A stretch of 64,000 bases of DNA from Candidatus Magnetomicrobium cryptolimnococcus (GTDB lineage: Bacteria; Nitrospirota; Thermodesulfovibrionia; Thermodesulfovibrionales; Magnetobacteriaceae). The notes beneath the pieces were generated by a model that saw only the letters and a program-made list of their open reading frames with translations, did no database searches and was not told the DNA's origin. The position numbers were made by a program, and so were the translations under genes. Below, in pieces: positions 27,803-36,254 of the stretch. Each line of letters opens with the position of its first letter. Positions within the stretch are counted from its first letter, which is position 1. The DNA is taken from assembly GCA_018606805.1 (NCBI GenBank), contig JAGYWI010000008.1:62001-126000 (forward strand), read 5' to 3'.

Positions 27803-28051
27803 ATGGATGAGGCTATAATTCCCGATAAGAGACTTAATTTAAAAGGTTTTAGATGTCCGTATACCTTTGTTAAATCGAGGCTTACGATAGAGGCTATGAC
27901 GCCTGGTGAGGTACTTGAGATAATCGTTGATTACGAGGGGGTGTCTGGCAGTATCCTTAAATCAATGGAAGACCACAGACACAGGGTGCTTAAGGCGCAA
28001 AAGACTAACGAGACGGATTGGATTTTACTTGTACGAAAGGAAATGGAGTAA
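27803..28051 (+). CDS. TusA/SirA-family sulfur-carrier-like protein
   Basis: 82 aa. The N-terminal strand LNLKGFRCPYTFVKSRL places the active cysteine (Cys18) where TusA has CPxP; here the motif is C-P-Y-T. The rest (GEVLEIIVDYEG, ILKSMEDHRHRVL) is a normal TusA two-layer fold. The CPYTFV subgroup typically sits beside a MoeB/ThiF-like adenylyltransferase, as here, suggesting a sulfur relay for a cofactor or amino acid. It follows hom by 11 bp and overlaps no other gene if the MoeB-like start is at 28081. Confidence 0.85.
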   Translation: MDEAIIPDKRLNLKGFRCPYTFVKSRLTIEAMTPGEVLEIIVDYEGVSGSILKSMEDHRHRVLKAQKTNETDWILLVRKEME

Positions 28052-28080
28052 GTTTTGCTCTTAAGGTGAAGCCCAAAGTT

Positions 28081-28908
28081 ATGGATTTCCATTTAAGCGA
28101 TTTGGTGCCTGAGTTGCAGGGAGGGTCTTTTGTAGGTTTTACAAATGAGCAATTGACTCGTTATAATCGCCACTTTGTGTTATCTGGAATTGGAGCAGTT
28201 GGGCAAAGAAGAATCTCTCAAGCAAAGGTTGCACTTATTGGTGCAGGCGGGTTGGGTTCTGTTATCGGGTACTATTTGTGTGCTGCTGGTATCGGTAAGT
28301 TAGCTATTGTTGATAATGATAAGGTGGAGCTATCAAACCTGCAAAGGCAAATTGCGCACAATATGGCACGGATTGATGTTAACAAGGCAGAGTCGGCGGC
28401 TCAAACGTATAGAGCACTTAACCCGGATGTAGATATAAAAGTATTTAAAGAGCGTTTAGTAAAAGGAAATATTAGGGGTCTTATTGCTGACTACGATGTA
28501 GTGATTGATGGAAGCGACAATTTTCAGACCCGTTTTTTGATAAATGATGCCTGTGTGTTGATGGGTAAGCCGTTAGTAAGTGGAGCGGTGTTGGGTTTTG
28601 AAGGGCAGTTGATGGTAGTAATGCCGCATGATGGACACTGTTACCGTTGTGTGTTTGAAGATGTGCCGCCAGACGGTGTCGTGCCCACGTGTAGGGAAGT
28701 TGGAGTACTTGGGGCTGTGCCGGGTGTTATTGGGTCTTTGCAGGCTATGGAGGCAATCAAGTTGATTGTTGGAAATGGTGAGGTTTTAAAAGGTTGTATC
28801 TTAATTTACAATGCCCTTAACGTTTCTTTTAGAAAGGTAGCTGTACAAAGGAATCCAAGTTGTAAGGTTTGTGGTACAACTCCTTCAATGTCAATATATG
28901 ACTTCTAA
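28081..28908 (+). CDS. MoeB/ThiF/HesA-family adenylyltransferase
   Basis: 275 aa from the ATG at 28081; a GTG at 28066 is also possible and a TTG at 28018 would overlap the tusA-like gene. This E1-like enzyme activates the C-terminus of a small sulfur carrier by adenylation. It has VALIGAGGLGSVIGYYL (ATP site), SNLQRQIAH, the catalytic aspartate region DYDVVIDGSDNFQTRFLIND, and two CxxC zinc pairs (CYRC, CKVC). There is no C-terminal rhodanese domain. The carrier partner (MoaD/ThiS) is not in view. Its role could be Moco or thiamine or cysteine synthesis; moaA/moaC/mobA in the window favour Moco slightly. Confidence 0.85.
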   Translation: MDFHLSDLVPELQGGSFVGFTNEQLTRYNRHFVLSGIGAVGQRRISQAKVALIGAGGLGSVIGYYLCAAGIGKLAIVDNDKVELSNLQRQIAHNMARIDVNKAESAAQTYRALNPDVDIKVFKERLVKGNIRGLIADYDVVIDGSDNFQTRFLINDACVLMGKPLVSGAVLGFEGQLMVVMPHDGHCYRCVFEDVPPDGVVPTCREVGVLGAVPGVIGSLQAMEAIKLIVGNGEVLKGCILIYNALNVSFRKVAVQRNPSCKVCGTTPSMSIYDF

Positions 28909-29023
28909 TTTATAATTCTATAAATATTTATTTATAAATTAACTGTAGCGTTCTAATTTAAACAATAAGTCATATTTTAATAATAATATACACACTGAGA
29001 ATTTATATATAAGAGGAGCGGTT

Positions 29024-29341
29024 ATGGGTAACTTAATAGGGAAACCTGCAAAGCACGGGGAGAAAATGATTGAAATTAGGGTGCGCTTTTGGACCAATGA
29101 TATAGCTGACAATGAAGAACACGTGATTCCTAAACACTGTTGGACAAACGGAGTTGTCGTTATGGATAGAAACGAAACACATGAAATTATACCTCAAGCA
29201 CCAAAACCATTTAATTCATTAATGGAGTTACTGGCAGTCGTTGAGGATGTATTGATTGAACATGGGATTACGTTACACGTAAGTGGAAAGGCTGAAAAAT
29301 ATATCAAGAATAGTTGTAATAATAATGAAAAAAGTCAGTAA
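29024..29341 (+). CDS. Small conserved-looking protein of unknown function
   Basis: 105 aa with AGGAG before the ATG. No signal peptide or membrane segment. It has a basic start, a beta-rich middle (EIRVRFWTNDI, HVIPKHCWTNGVVVMDRNETHEI) and a helical end (LMELLAVVEDVLIEHGITLHV). I half-recall similar short proteins with PKH-W-x-G-V and KPFNSL in cyanobacteria but can name no family. It is a separate unit between moeB and a regulator/membrane pair, with its own 115-bp upstream region. Confidence 0.65.
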   Translation: MGNLIGKPAKHGEKMIEIRVRFWTNDIADNEEHVIPKHCWTNGVVVMDRNETHEIIPQAPKPFNSLMELLAVVEDVLIEHGITLHVSGKAEKYIKNSCNNNEKSQ

Positions 29342-29603
29342 ATATTAATAGTGTTAATTGTAATAAGTAGCACAAAATATATTCTTGTATAGAGAAGTTG
29401 TTTTTAGGCATTTGGTTGACTTTTTGTTATATTTATGTCAATAATAAATTAAGTATATAAGAATTGGTTATTTTTATTTGATATAGGATGGGTTTCTGTA
29501 GACAAGTAAGAGGACAACAACTTATAGACTAAGTAATAGGGAACTGAGGGCATTGTCTATAATAGAAATATATTTATTATAGTCAAATGGAGGTAAACTT
29601 ACG
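29342..29603. other. Intergenic region before the winged-helix gene
   Basis: 262 bp, AT-rich. TATAAT at 29558-29563 and TTGACT at 29416-29421 are visible but not correctly spaced with partners. GGAGG precedes the 29604 start. No small gene or strong fold seen. Confidence 0.4.
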
Positions 29604-29933
29604 ATGAGTTATAAACAATATACTGAAACATTTTTTGGTAATTATAACAAAAGGGAGAAGGATAAGGCTGTAAGTAACACCGAATCGCAATCTAATATTG
29701 AAATTCTTATGATGTTTGGTCACCCTATTTTGGATACGCTTAATAAGTCATCCAAACCAAAAGGGGTTCATGATATTGCGAAAGATACTAAGATAACTAT
29801 TTGGAATATTTATAAGGCAATTCCAGTGATGAAAGAATTAGGTTTTATTAAGGTTGTTGAGTCTGATGATGTTACGGGGAATTATCTTTTGGAAATTACA
29901 GAAAAGGGCAGAAATATGATGGCAAGCAAATGA
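29604..29933 (+). CDS. Winged helix-turn-helix DNA-binding protein
   Basis: 109 aa with TGGAGG upstream. After about 35 polar residues comes a single winged helix (NIEILMMFGHPILDTLNKS, GVHDIAKDTKITIWNIYKAIPVMKEL) and a wing (VVESDDVTGNYLLEITEKG). It looks like a single-domain ArsR/MarR-like repressor or structural DNA binder. The downstream membrane protein (34 bp later, same strand) is its likely operon partner and perhaps its target. Confidence 0.7.
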   Translation: MSYKQYTETFFGNYNKREKDKAVSNTESQSNIEILMMFGHPILDTLNKSSKPKGVHDIAKDTKITIWNIYKAIPVMKELGFIKVVESDDVTGNYLLEITEKGRNMMASK

Positions 29934-29967
29934 ACAGCTCTTTAGTATTAATGGAATGGGGTGTTAA

Positions 29968-30642
29968 GTGGGATTATCAAAGGAATCAATAATGTTGTTG
30001 TCAGGGTTATTAGCTTTTATGCTTGGAAGTATTACTGCCGCTGCTGAGCTGCTATCAAAATATAGAGATGAGCCATGGAAGGCGTTGATAACAAGGGGCG
30101 CTATAGTATACTTATTTATTAATGGTCTTATTAGTATGTTTGCTTATGTGGTGGTTATTTATTTCAAAATTATTGTAGATAGTTTACAAGCTTCTTTGGT
30201 ATCAGGAACTGGTGCTATGGCCATTTTGAGGTCTAAGTTATTTGTTTATGCCTCTGGTAGTGGGAAAGAGTACTCAATTGGACCGGACATTGTAATTAAT
30301 GTATTTATGAAAGCAATAAGTGGTCAAATAGATAGAGAAAGAGCGTTTAAGAGGCAAAAACTTATAATATGCCATATGGCAGACCTGGAAGATGGAGATT
30401 TTGATTCACTGGTTAAGTTTTTTGATACTGTTATTCCTTCTTTTCAAGGTATTGATAAAGATGATATTGCTAATCATAATGACATGGTAAAAAACCTTAT
30501 AAAGGATAATGAATTACCTAATAAACTAAAGATTTTTAAGTTTGGTTATCTCTTTGTTACGTTGGTTGGTGAAGATAATTTTGTTTTTTCTATGAAGAAT
30601 TTTAAAGATTATTACGCCCACCATTTGAAAAGCACGCCATAG
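29968..30642 (+). CDS. Membrane protein with two N-terminal helices, unknown function
   Basis: 224 aa with a GTG start behind GGGGTG. Two hydrophobic helices lie at about 7-27 (IMLLSGLLAFMLGSITAAA) and 42-68 (GAIVYLFINGLISMFAYVVV). The C-terminal 150 residues are soluble and probably cytoplasmic, with no known catalytic motif visible. It pairs with the preceding winged-helix gene. A membrane protein with a cytoplasmic domain beside a small regulator resembles sensor/effector modules, but no function can be assigned. Confidence 0.65.
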   Translation: MGLSKESIMLLSGLLAFMLGSITAAAELLSKYRDEPWKALITRGAIVYLFINGLISMFAYVVVIYFKIIVDSLQASLVSGTGAMAILRSKLFVYASGSGKEYSIGPDIVINVFMKAISGQIDRERAFKRQKLIICHMADLEDGDFDSLVKFFDTVIPSFQGIDKDDIANHNDMVKNLIKDNELPNKLKIFKFGYLFVTLVGEDNFVFSMKNFKDYYAHHLKSTP

Positions 30643-30941
30643 TACTTATACATAAATAAAAATGGCTTTAAAAGAGTAAGTAACGCCATTAGACTAAGAG
30701 AAATTATATTGGAATGTAGTAAAAGATAATGAGGAATAACTAACATAGATTACAAGTCAAAAGTTTTAGGAAAGGTTGGGGCGGGGTTTGGGAGTGCGCC
30801 TACGCACCTTTGCGGGAGTGCGCCTACGCACCTTTACGGGAGTGCGCCTACGCACCTTTACGGGAGTGCGCCTACGCACCTTTTTGTCGAAAAGGGTTTC
30901 CCCCATATCTTTTTCCTTAACTTAATGGAGGTATAATAATA
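30643..30941. other. Intergenic gap dominated by the repeat element
   Basis: 299 bp. Apart from the dispersed repeat with its fourfold tandem core (30752-30925), it holds the GGAGG ribosome site of the MTA phosphorylase gene at 30927-30931. No additional gene. Confidence 0.7.
30752..30925. repeat. Dispersed hairpin repeat, copy 5, with four tandem cores
   Basis: The 24-bp unit GGGAGTGCGCCTACGCACCT plus TT(T/A/G)C is repeated four times with exact 24-bp spacing, starting at 30790, 30814, 30838 and 30862. Each unit holds the palindrome GTGCG-CCTA-CGCAC. It is flanked on the left by AAAAGTTTTAGGAAAGG and on the right by GAAAAGGGTTTCCCCC and TCCTTAACTTAATG, which are shared with other family members. 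Confidence 0.9.
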
Positions 30942-31730
30942 GTGCCTGAAATTGGTATAATTGGAGGAAGTGGGGTGTATAGTACTCCGGGTGTTGAATT
31001 TTTACGGGAAGAGACCGTATCAACGCCCTACGGTGAGCCCTCTGATTCCTTTAGAATATGTAGGATAGAAGGTGTAGAGGTTGCCTTTCTTAATAGGCAC
31101 GGTAGGGAGCATATAGTAGCGCCACACAAGGTAAACTATATGGCTAATATCTGGGCATTTAAAACCCTTGGAGTTCGGCATATACTTGCCACAGGGGCTG
31201 TCGGTGGTATTGATGAAAACCTGCATCCCGGAGACTTTGTTTTAGTTGAGCAAATTATAGATATGACCAAATCAAGGCCTTCTACGTTTTATGAGGAGGG
31301 GGCTGTCTATCATGTGGATTTTACAGAGCCATACTGTTGGCAAATGAGACAAAGTGTGTTAAAAGCCTCTAATGCTTTAAATATAGAAGTGTATAATGGT
31401 GGGACATATGTATGTACTGAAGGACCAAGGCTTGAGAGCAAAGGGGAGATACACTTTTTTAAAAAACTTGGAGCCTCCGTCGTTGGTATGACAACAATGC
31501 CTGAGGCAGCACTAGCAAGGGAGCTTGAGATTTGCTTTTGCACTTTATGTATTGTTACAAACTACGCAGCAGGCATAGCAGAAGGAAGACATTTAACTGC
31601 TAAAGAGGTTGTAGAGACAATGAACACTAGAGCAGAACTCTTAGGGCAGTTAATACGAAAATCCGTTATGTTTATACCGGAAAAACGCCTATGTCATTGC
31701 AAAGATGCCTTAAAAGAAGCTAAAATATAG
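30942..31730 (+). CDS. mtnP: S-methyl-5'-thioadenosine phosphorylase
   Basis: 262 aa with a GTG start and GGAGG 10 nt upstream. Purine nucleoside phosphorylase fold: EIGIIGGSGVY, AFLNRHGREH, ATGAVGGI, EGPRLESKGE, and the substrate-site motif VGMTTMPEAALARELEIC, then NYAAG. The MTMPE-A-x-LARE pattern with NYAAG marks the MTA phosphorylase branch. It recycles methylthioadenosine from polyamine or AI-1 synthesis to adenine and MTR-1-P. The C-terminus has an unusual RLCHCKDA pair of cysteines. Confidence 0.9.
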   Translation: MPEIGIIGGSGVYSTPGVEFLREETVSTPYGEPSDSFRICRIEGVEVAFLNRHGREHIVAPHKVNYMANIWAFKTLGVRHILATGAVGGIDENLHPGDFVLVEQIIDMTKSRPSTFYEEGAVYHVDFTEPYCWQMRQSVLKASNALNIEVYNGGTYVCTEGPRLESKGEIHFFKKLGASVVGMTTMPEAALARELEICFCTLCIVTNYAAGIAEGRHLTAKEVVETMNTRAELLGQLIRKSVMFIPEKRLCHCKDALKEAKI

Positions 31731-31767
31731 CCATTTTTTTGACAAATATTAATAATGGAGGATAGTT

Positions 31768-32376
31768 GTGGACAGATTTTTAAGAATTAGCATAGCATCA
31801 TTGCTTTTTTTGGTATTTGCTGGCACTATAGTATCTTATGCACAAGAGGTAAAAAATAAAACATATACGAAAAAGGAGATTGAGAAGATGTCTAAAGAGA
31901 GGGCTATTATAAAAACGTCTTTTGGGGAAATCAAATTGAAATTTTTTCCGGAGGTTGCACCAAACCACGTTAATAACTTTATAGAATTAGCCCAAAAAGG
32001 GTTTTATAATGGAACAACATTTCATCGTGTAATACCGGGCTTTGTTATTCAAGGAGGTGATCCAAACACAAAAAGCGCTGATAAGACTAAACACGGCACA
32101 GGTGGACCTGGTTATACGGTAAAGGCTGAGTTTAACGATAAACCACATAAGCGCGGTATTCTTTCTATGGCAAGGTCGCAGCAGCCGGATAGTGCAGGCT
32201 CTCAGTTTTTCATCTGTGTTGCTGATGCCCCGTTTCTGAATAATCAGTACACGGTGTTTGGTGAGGTGGAAAGCGGTATAGAGGTGGCTGATAAGATTGT
32301 TTCACAAAAAAGGGATGATATGGATAACCCTATAGATAGAGTTGAGATGACTGTTAGCATAGTGGAAGGAAAATAG
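31768..32376 (+). CDS. Secreted cyclophilin-type peptidyl-prolyl isomerase
   Basis: 202 aa with a GTG start and GGAGG. A signal peptide (ISIASLLFLVFAGTIVSYA) sends it to the periplasm, followed by a short charged segment and a complete cyclophilin domain: NFIELAQKGFYNGTTFHRVIPGF, QGGDP, GPGYTVKAEF, MARSQQPDSAGSQFFI. The catalytic Arg in FHRVIPGF is present. Together with SurA it gives two periplasmic prolyl isomerases in the window. Confidence 0.94.
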   Translation: MDRFLRISIASLLFLVFAGTIVSYAQEVKNKTYTKKEIEKMSKERAIIKTSFGEIKLKFFPEVAPNHVNNFIELAQKGFYNGTTFHRVIPGFVIQGGDPNTKSADKTKHGTGGPGYTVKAEFNDKPHKRGILSMARSQQPDSAGSQFFICVADAPFLNNQYTVFGEVESGIEVADKIVSQKRDDMDNPIDRVEMTVSIVEGK

Positions 32377-32567
32377 CTATATAGATTTATTGTGGGTATT
32401 TTGAAAATGTTCCAACTATTTTGTAGAAAATAATAGGTAGATGAATCCCCGCTTGATTTTTTAGGCGATTTTTGAGTAAACTTACAATGAATACGGTTTG
32501 GATTTTAAGTATCAGGCGAATAAATTGGACTTTTGGACTTAAGGAATGGGGGTAAATATATAGTATT

Positions 32568-33431
32568 ATGATAAAAAAGGCAGTGTTACCGGCAGCAGGG
32601 CTTGGAACAAGGTTTCTCCCTGCTACAAAGGCTTCACCGAAGGAAATGCTCCCTATCGTAGATAAACCGATGATTCAGTACTCGGTGGAGGAGGCTAAGG
32701 GTTGTGGTATTAATGATTTTATAGTAATAACAGGTAAAAATAAGCGCGCTATAGAGGACCATTTCGATTTTGCTCCGGAGCTTGTTGAGTATCTAAAGCA
32801 AAAGGGAAATGGAGACCTTTTAGATGAGATAGATAAAATGAAGGGGCTTAGCTTTGCATATATACGGCAGGGTAAACCGTTAGGTTTGGGGCATGCTATT
32901 TTGTGTGCAAAGCCATTTTTAAATAATGCCTCTTTTGCTGTACTTCTGGGGGATGATATTATAGACCCTGATGATAAACTTTTATATGAAATGATTCAGG
33001 TTCATAATGAAACGAAGGCACCTGTTGTTGCTTTACAGGAAGTTGCTCAGGCAGAGGTATCCAGATACGGTATTATTGATGGTAATCTGGTTAAGGGTAA
33101 TACGTATGAAATAAAGAGCTTGGTTGAAAAACCTCCTACGGATAAAGCCCCGTCTAATTTGGCGGTTATTGGCAGGTATATATTAAGCCCTGATATAATG
33201 GACATATTGGCCGATATGCAGCCAGGGGCCGGAGGAGAGTATCAGTTAACGGATGCGCTTAACATACTGCTTTCAGAAAGAAAAATATACGGTTATTTGT
33301 TTAAAGGTAAGAGGTATGATGCCGGTGATAAATTAGGTTTTTTAAAGGCTACTATTGACCTTGCCCTTAAAAGACCGGAGTTTTCGGCTGGTTTACTTGA
33401 GTATATTCGTATGATTTCAAATAGGTTATGA
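32568..33431 (+). CDS. galU: UTP-glucose-1-phosphate uridylyltransferase
   Basis: 287 aa. Makes UDP-glucose for LPS and exopolysaccharide. Motifs are AVLPAAGLGTRFLPATKASPKEM, DKPMIQYSVEEA, LGLGHAILCAKPF, VLLGDDII, and the C-terminal GKRYDAGDKLGFL. The start has GGGGG 15 nt upstream, rather far; a TTGGAC/TATATA pair (32533-32538, 32557-32562) would put transcription close to the ATG. The hsp20 start overlaps the stop by 4 bp. Confidence 0.95.
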   Translation: MIKKAVLPAAGLGTRFLPATKASPKEMLPIVDKPMIQYSVEEAKGCGINDFIVITGKNKRAIEDHFDFAPELVEYLKQKGNGDLLDEIDKMKGLSFAYIRQGKPLGLGHAILCAKPFLNNASFAVLLGDDIIDPDDKLLYEMIQVHNETKAPVVALQEVAQAEVSRYGIIDGNLVKGNTYEIKSLVEKPPTDKAPSNLAVIGRYILSPDIMDILADMQPGAGGEYQLTDALNILLSERKIYGYLFKGKRYDAGDKLGFLKATIDLALKRPEFSAGLLEYIRMISNRL

Positions 33432-33817
33432 TTAATATGAAATATAAACTGAAAGAATGTTTGTTTTATAATACTGAGGGGTCTAATACGTTGCCGCTAA
33501 TGGATGTTTATGAAACGACAGACTTTTTGGTATTTGAAATTGATTTACCTGGTGTTGACCTAAATGATGTGTCAATAAATGTGTACGATGATATTGTCGT
33601 CATAGAAGGTATTAAAAGTGCCGAAGTAAGACCGCAAGATTGTCGTTATTTATGTATGGAAAGGAGTTTTGATAGTTTTAGAAGAATGATTAAAATACCT
33701 GTAAAAGTGAATAATTCAGAAGGTAAAGCCAAGTACGTTGATGGGGTCATTAGGCTTACATTACCAAAGGTGAAGGACAGGGTTATTAATATTAAAATAG
33801 AAAAGGAGTTAGATTGA
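33428..33817 (+). CDS. Hsp20/alpha-crystallin family small heat-shock protein
   Basis: 129 aa. Single alpha-crystallin domain with VYETTDFLVFEIDLPGVDLNDV at the start, a degenerate middle (YLCMERSFDSFRRMIKIP) and DGVIRLTLPKV at the end, lacking the usual I-x-I tail but closing with VINIKIEKELD. It holds unfolding proteins for refolding or degradation. Overlapping both galU (ATGATT) and lon (TTGA), it is co-translated with a protease that could remove its clients. Confidence 0.9.
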   Translation: MINMKYKLKECLFYNTEGSNTLPLMDVYETTDFLVFEIDLPGVDLNDVSINVYDDIVVIEGIKSAEVRPQDCRYLCMERSFDSFRRMIKIPVKVNNSEGKAKYVDGVIRLTLPKVKDRVINIKIEKELD

Positions 33818-36183
33818 CTGATATGGCTGACACAGATAAAAAGGATGAAAAAGAAATAGAGATACCTCAGACTTTACCTGTATTGCCTGTTAGAGATATA
33901 GTTGTTTTTCCCTACATGATACTTCCTCTTTTTGTTGGCAGGGAGAAATCTATTAATTCTATAGATTATGCGTTAAGTACTAACAGAATGATTATGCTTC
34001 TAACTCAGAAGGACCTTAACGTTGAAAATCCAGAAGGTGATGACCTATATTCAGTGGGAACTGTTGGGCTTATTATGAGAATGTTAAAGCTGCCTGATGG
34101 ACGGGTTAAAATATTAGTGCAGGGATTGACAAAGGCTAGGTGTCTTTCTATATCTGAAAAGGATAATTACTATGTAGCCCAGATTGAAAAGATCGAAGAA
34201 AGTAAAATCGAACAGATGACGCTTGAATCAGAAGCGCTCATTAGGACGGTTAAGGAGCAGATAGATAAGACTGTTTCTTTGGGTAAAACAATATTGCCGG
34301 ATATAATGGTTGTGCTTGAAAATCTCGATGATGCTGGTAGACTAGCTGATTTGGTTGCTTCAAATATTGGTCTTAAAACGGAGCAGGCACAACATATTTT
34401 AGAGATTACTGATGTGTTGGAGCGCCTTAAGAAGGTTAGTGAGATACTTAATAGAGAAATCGAATTGCTTTTGGTTCAACAGAAAATCCAGTCTGAGGCT
34501 AAAGGGGAAATAGATAAGACCCAGAGGGAGTATTTTTTAAGAGAGCAGCTGAAGGCTATTCAAAAGGAACTTGGCGATATTGATGAGCGGATGGAGGAGA
34601 TAAAGGAGTTTCGTCGTAAGGTGGAAGAGGCTAAGATGCCTGAAAAGGTGCATCAGGAGGCAGAAAAGCAGTTGAAGCGGCTTGAAAAAATGCACCCAGA
34701 TAGCGCTGAGGCGGCTACCGTTAGAACCTACCTTGATTGGCTTGTTGATGTGCCATGGTCTAAATCTACTAAAGATAATCTTAATATCAAGATGGCAAAA
34801 AAGGTTTTAAATCAAGACCATTATGACCTTGAAAAAATCAAAGAAAGGATTTTAGAGTATCTAAGTGTTAGGAAGCTTAATCCGAAGATGAAGGGACCGT
34901 TGCTTTGTTTTATAGGACCGCCGGGAGTTGGCAAGACTTCTTTGGGAAAATCAATAGCAAAGGCGCTTGGCCGCGAGTTTGTCCGCATGTCCTTGGGAGG
35001 GGTGCGAGATGAGGCGGAAATCAGAGGACATAGAAGAACCTATGTTGGAGCGCTTCCGGGTAGGATTATTCAGGGTGTTAAACAGGCTAGTACCAATAAC
35101 CCGGTCTTTATGCTTGATGAAATTGATAAAATTGGCAAGGACTTTCGAGGCGACCCCTCTTCTGCTCTTTTAGAAGTATTAGACCCGGAGCAAAATAACT
35201 CCTTTATAGACCATTATTTGGCTGTACCTTTTGATTTATCAAGGGTTATGTTTATTACAACTGGCAATATGACCGACACCATACCTAGTCCTTTAAGAGA
35301 TAGGATGGAGATTATTCGTCTTTCAGGTTATACGGCTGAAGAGAAAATGGGTATTGCCTATAATTATCTATTTCCAAAACAACTCAAAGAGCATGGGTTA
35401 GCCAAGGAATGGCTTAAGGTATCAGAGCATGCCTTGATGCTTATTATTTCTCAGTACACGAGGGAAGCTGGAGTGCGAAATCTAGAGCGGGAGCTTGCAA
35501 ATCTTTGCCGTAAGGTAGCAAGGCAAATAGCTGAGGGAAAGAAGAAGACCTTTTTAATAACAAACAATAACGTGCATAAGTATCTAGGAGCGCCTAAGTT
35601 TTTACCAGAGGAGGAAATGAAAAAGGATGAGGTAGGCGTTGCTACTGGGCTTGCTTGGACTGAAACAGGCGGGGATATAATCTACGTTGAGGCTACAACT
35701 ATGAAGGGTAAGGGCAGCCTTACAATTACTGGGCAGCTTGGTGATGTTATGAAGGAATCCGCTCAGGCTGCACTTTCATACGTGCGCTCAAGGGCTAAGG
35801 AACTTAATATTAACGAGGATATTTTTTCAAAAAAGGACATTCATATCCATATACCTGCTGGAGCTATCCCTAAAGATGGACCCTCTGCCGGTATTACCAT
35901 GACTACAGCAATAGCCTCGACCTTAACAGGTAAGCCGATTAGTAGAAATCTCGCTATGACCGGTGAGGTTACGCTAAGAGGCAGCGTTTTGCCTATTGGT
36001 GGTTTAAAGGAAAAGGCATTGGCTGCTAAACGTATGGGGATTGGGACAATTATAATTCCTAAAAGAAACTCAAAGGATTTGGAAGAAATCCCTAAATATG
36101 TAAAAAAAGATATGGAGTTTATACTTGTTGAGACTATGGAAAACGTGCTTGATGTTGCGCTTGATAAAAAGAAACTCTCTTGA
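33814..36183 (+). CDS. lon: ATP-dependent protease Lon
   Basis: 789 aa. The TTG start at 33814 is preferred (AGGAG 5 nt upstream, overlapping the hsp20 stop); an ATG at 33823 is possible. Order: Lon N-terminal domain (TLPVLPVRDIVVFPYM), coiled-coil, AAA+ module with Walker A GPPGVGKTSLGKS and sensor motifs, and the C-terminal serine protease with the catalytic Ser in PKDGPSAGITM and Lys in GGLKEKALAAKRMG. LonA type, cytoplasmic. Full length, with no damage visible. Confidence 0.96.
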   Translation: MTDMADTDKKDEKEIEIPQTLPVLPVRDIVVFPYMILPLFVGREKSINSIDYALSTNRMIMLLTQKDLNVENPEGDDLYSVGTVGLIMRMLKLPDGRVKILVQGLTKARCLSISEKDNYYVAQIEKIEESKIEQMTLESEALIRTVKEQIDKTVSLGKTILPDIMVVLENLDDAGRLADLVASNIGLKTEQAQHILEITDVLERLKKVSEILNREIELLLVQQKIQSEAKGEIDKTQREYFLREQLKAIQKELGDIDERMEEIKEFRRKVEEAKMPEKVHQEAEKQLKRLEKMHPDSAEAATVRTYLDWLVDVPWSKSTKDNLNIKMAKKVLNQDHYDLEKIKERILEYLSVRKLNPKMKGPLLCFIGPPGVGKTSLGKSIAKALGREFVRMSLGGVRDEAEIRGHRRTYVGALPGRIIQGVKQASTNNPVFMLDEIDKIGKDFRGDPSSALLEVLDPEQNNSFIDHYLAVPFDLSRVMFITTGNMTDTIPSPLRDRMEIIRLSGYTAEEKMGIAYNYLFPKQLKEHGLAKEWLKVSEHALMLIISQYTREAGVRNLERELANLCRKVARQIAEGKKKTFLITNNNVHKYLGAPKFLPEEEMKKDEVGVATGLAWTETGGDIIYVEATTMKGKGSLTITGQLGDVMKESAQAALSYVRSRAKELNINEDIFSKKDIHIHIPAGAIPKDGPSAGITMTTAIASTLTGKPISRNLAMTGEVTLRGSVLPIGGLKEKALAAKRMGIGTIIIPKRNSKDLEEIPKYVKKDMEFILVETMENVLDVALDKKKLS

Positions 36184-36254
36184 TAAAAAGAAGCTCTAAT
36201 GAATAGAAAGTGTATTAGTGCACATTACTTATACAAGTGGTGTCATTTCGGATT

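Noticed and set aside
30790-30885. Four regularly spaced 24-bp repeats, at first sight a small CRISPR array
   Set aside because: The units are directly adjacent without spacers and carry the same hairpin core as the dispersed repeat; no cas genes are present.
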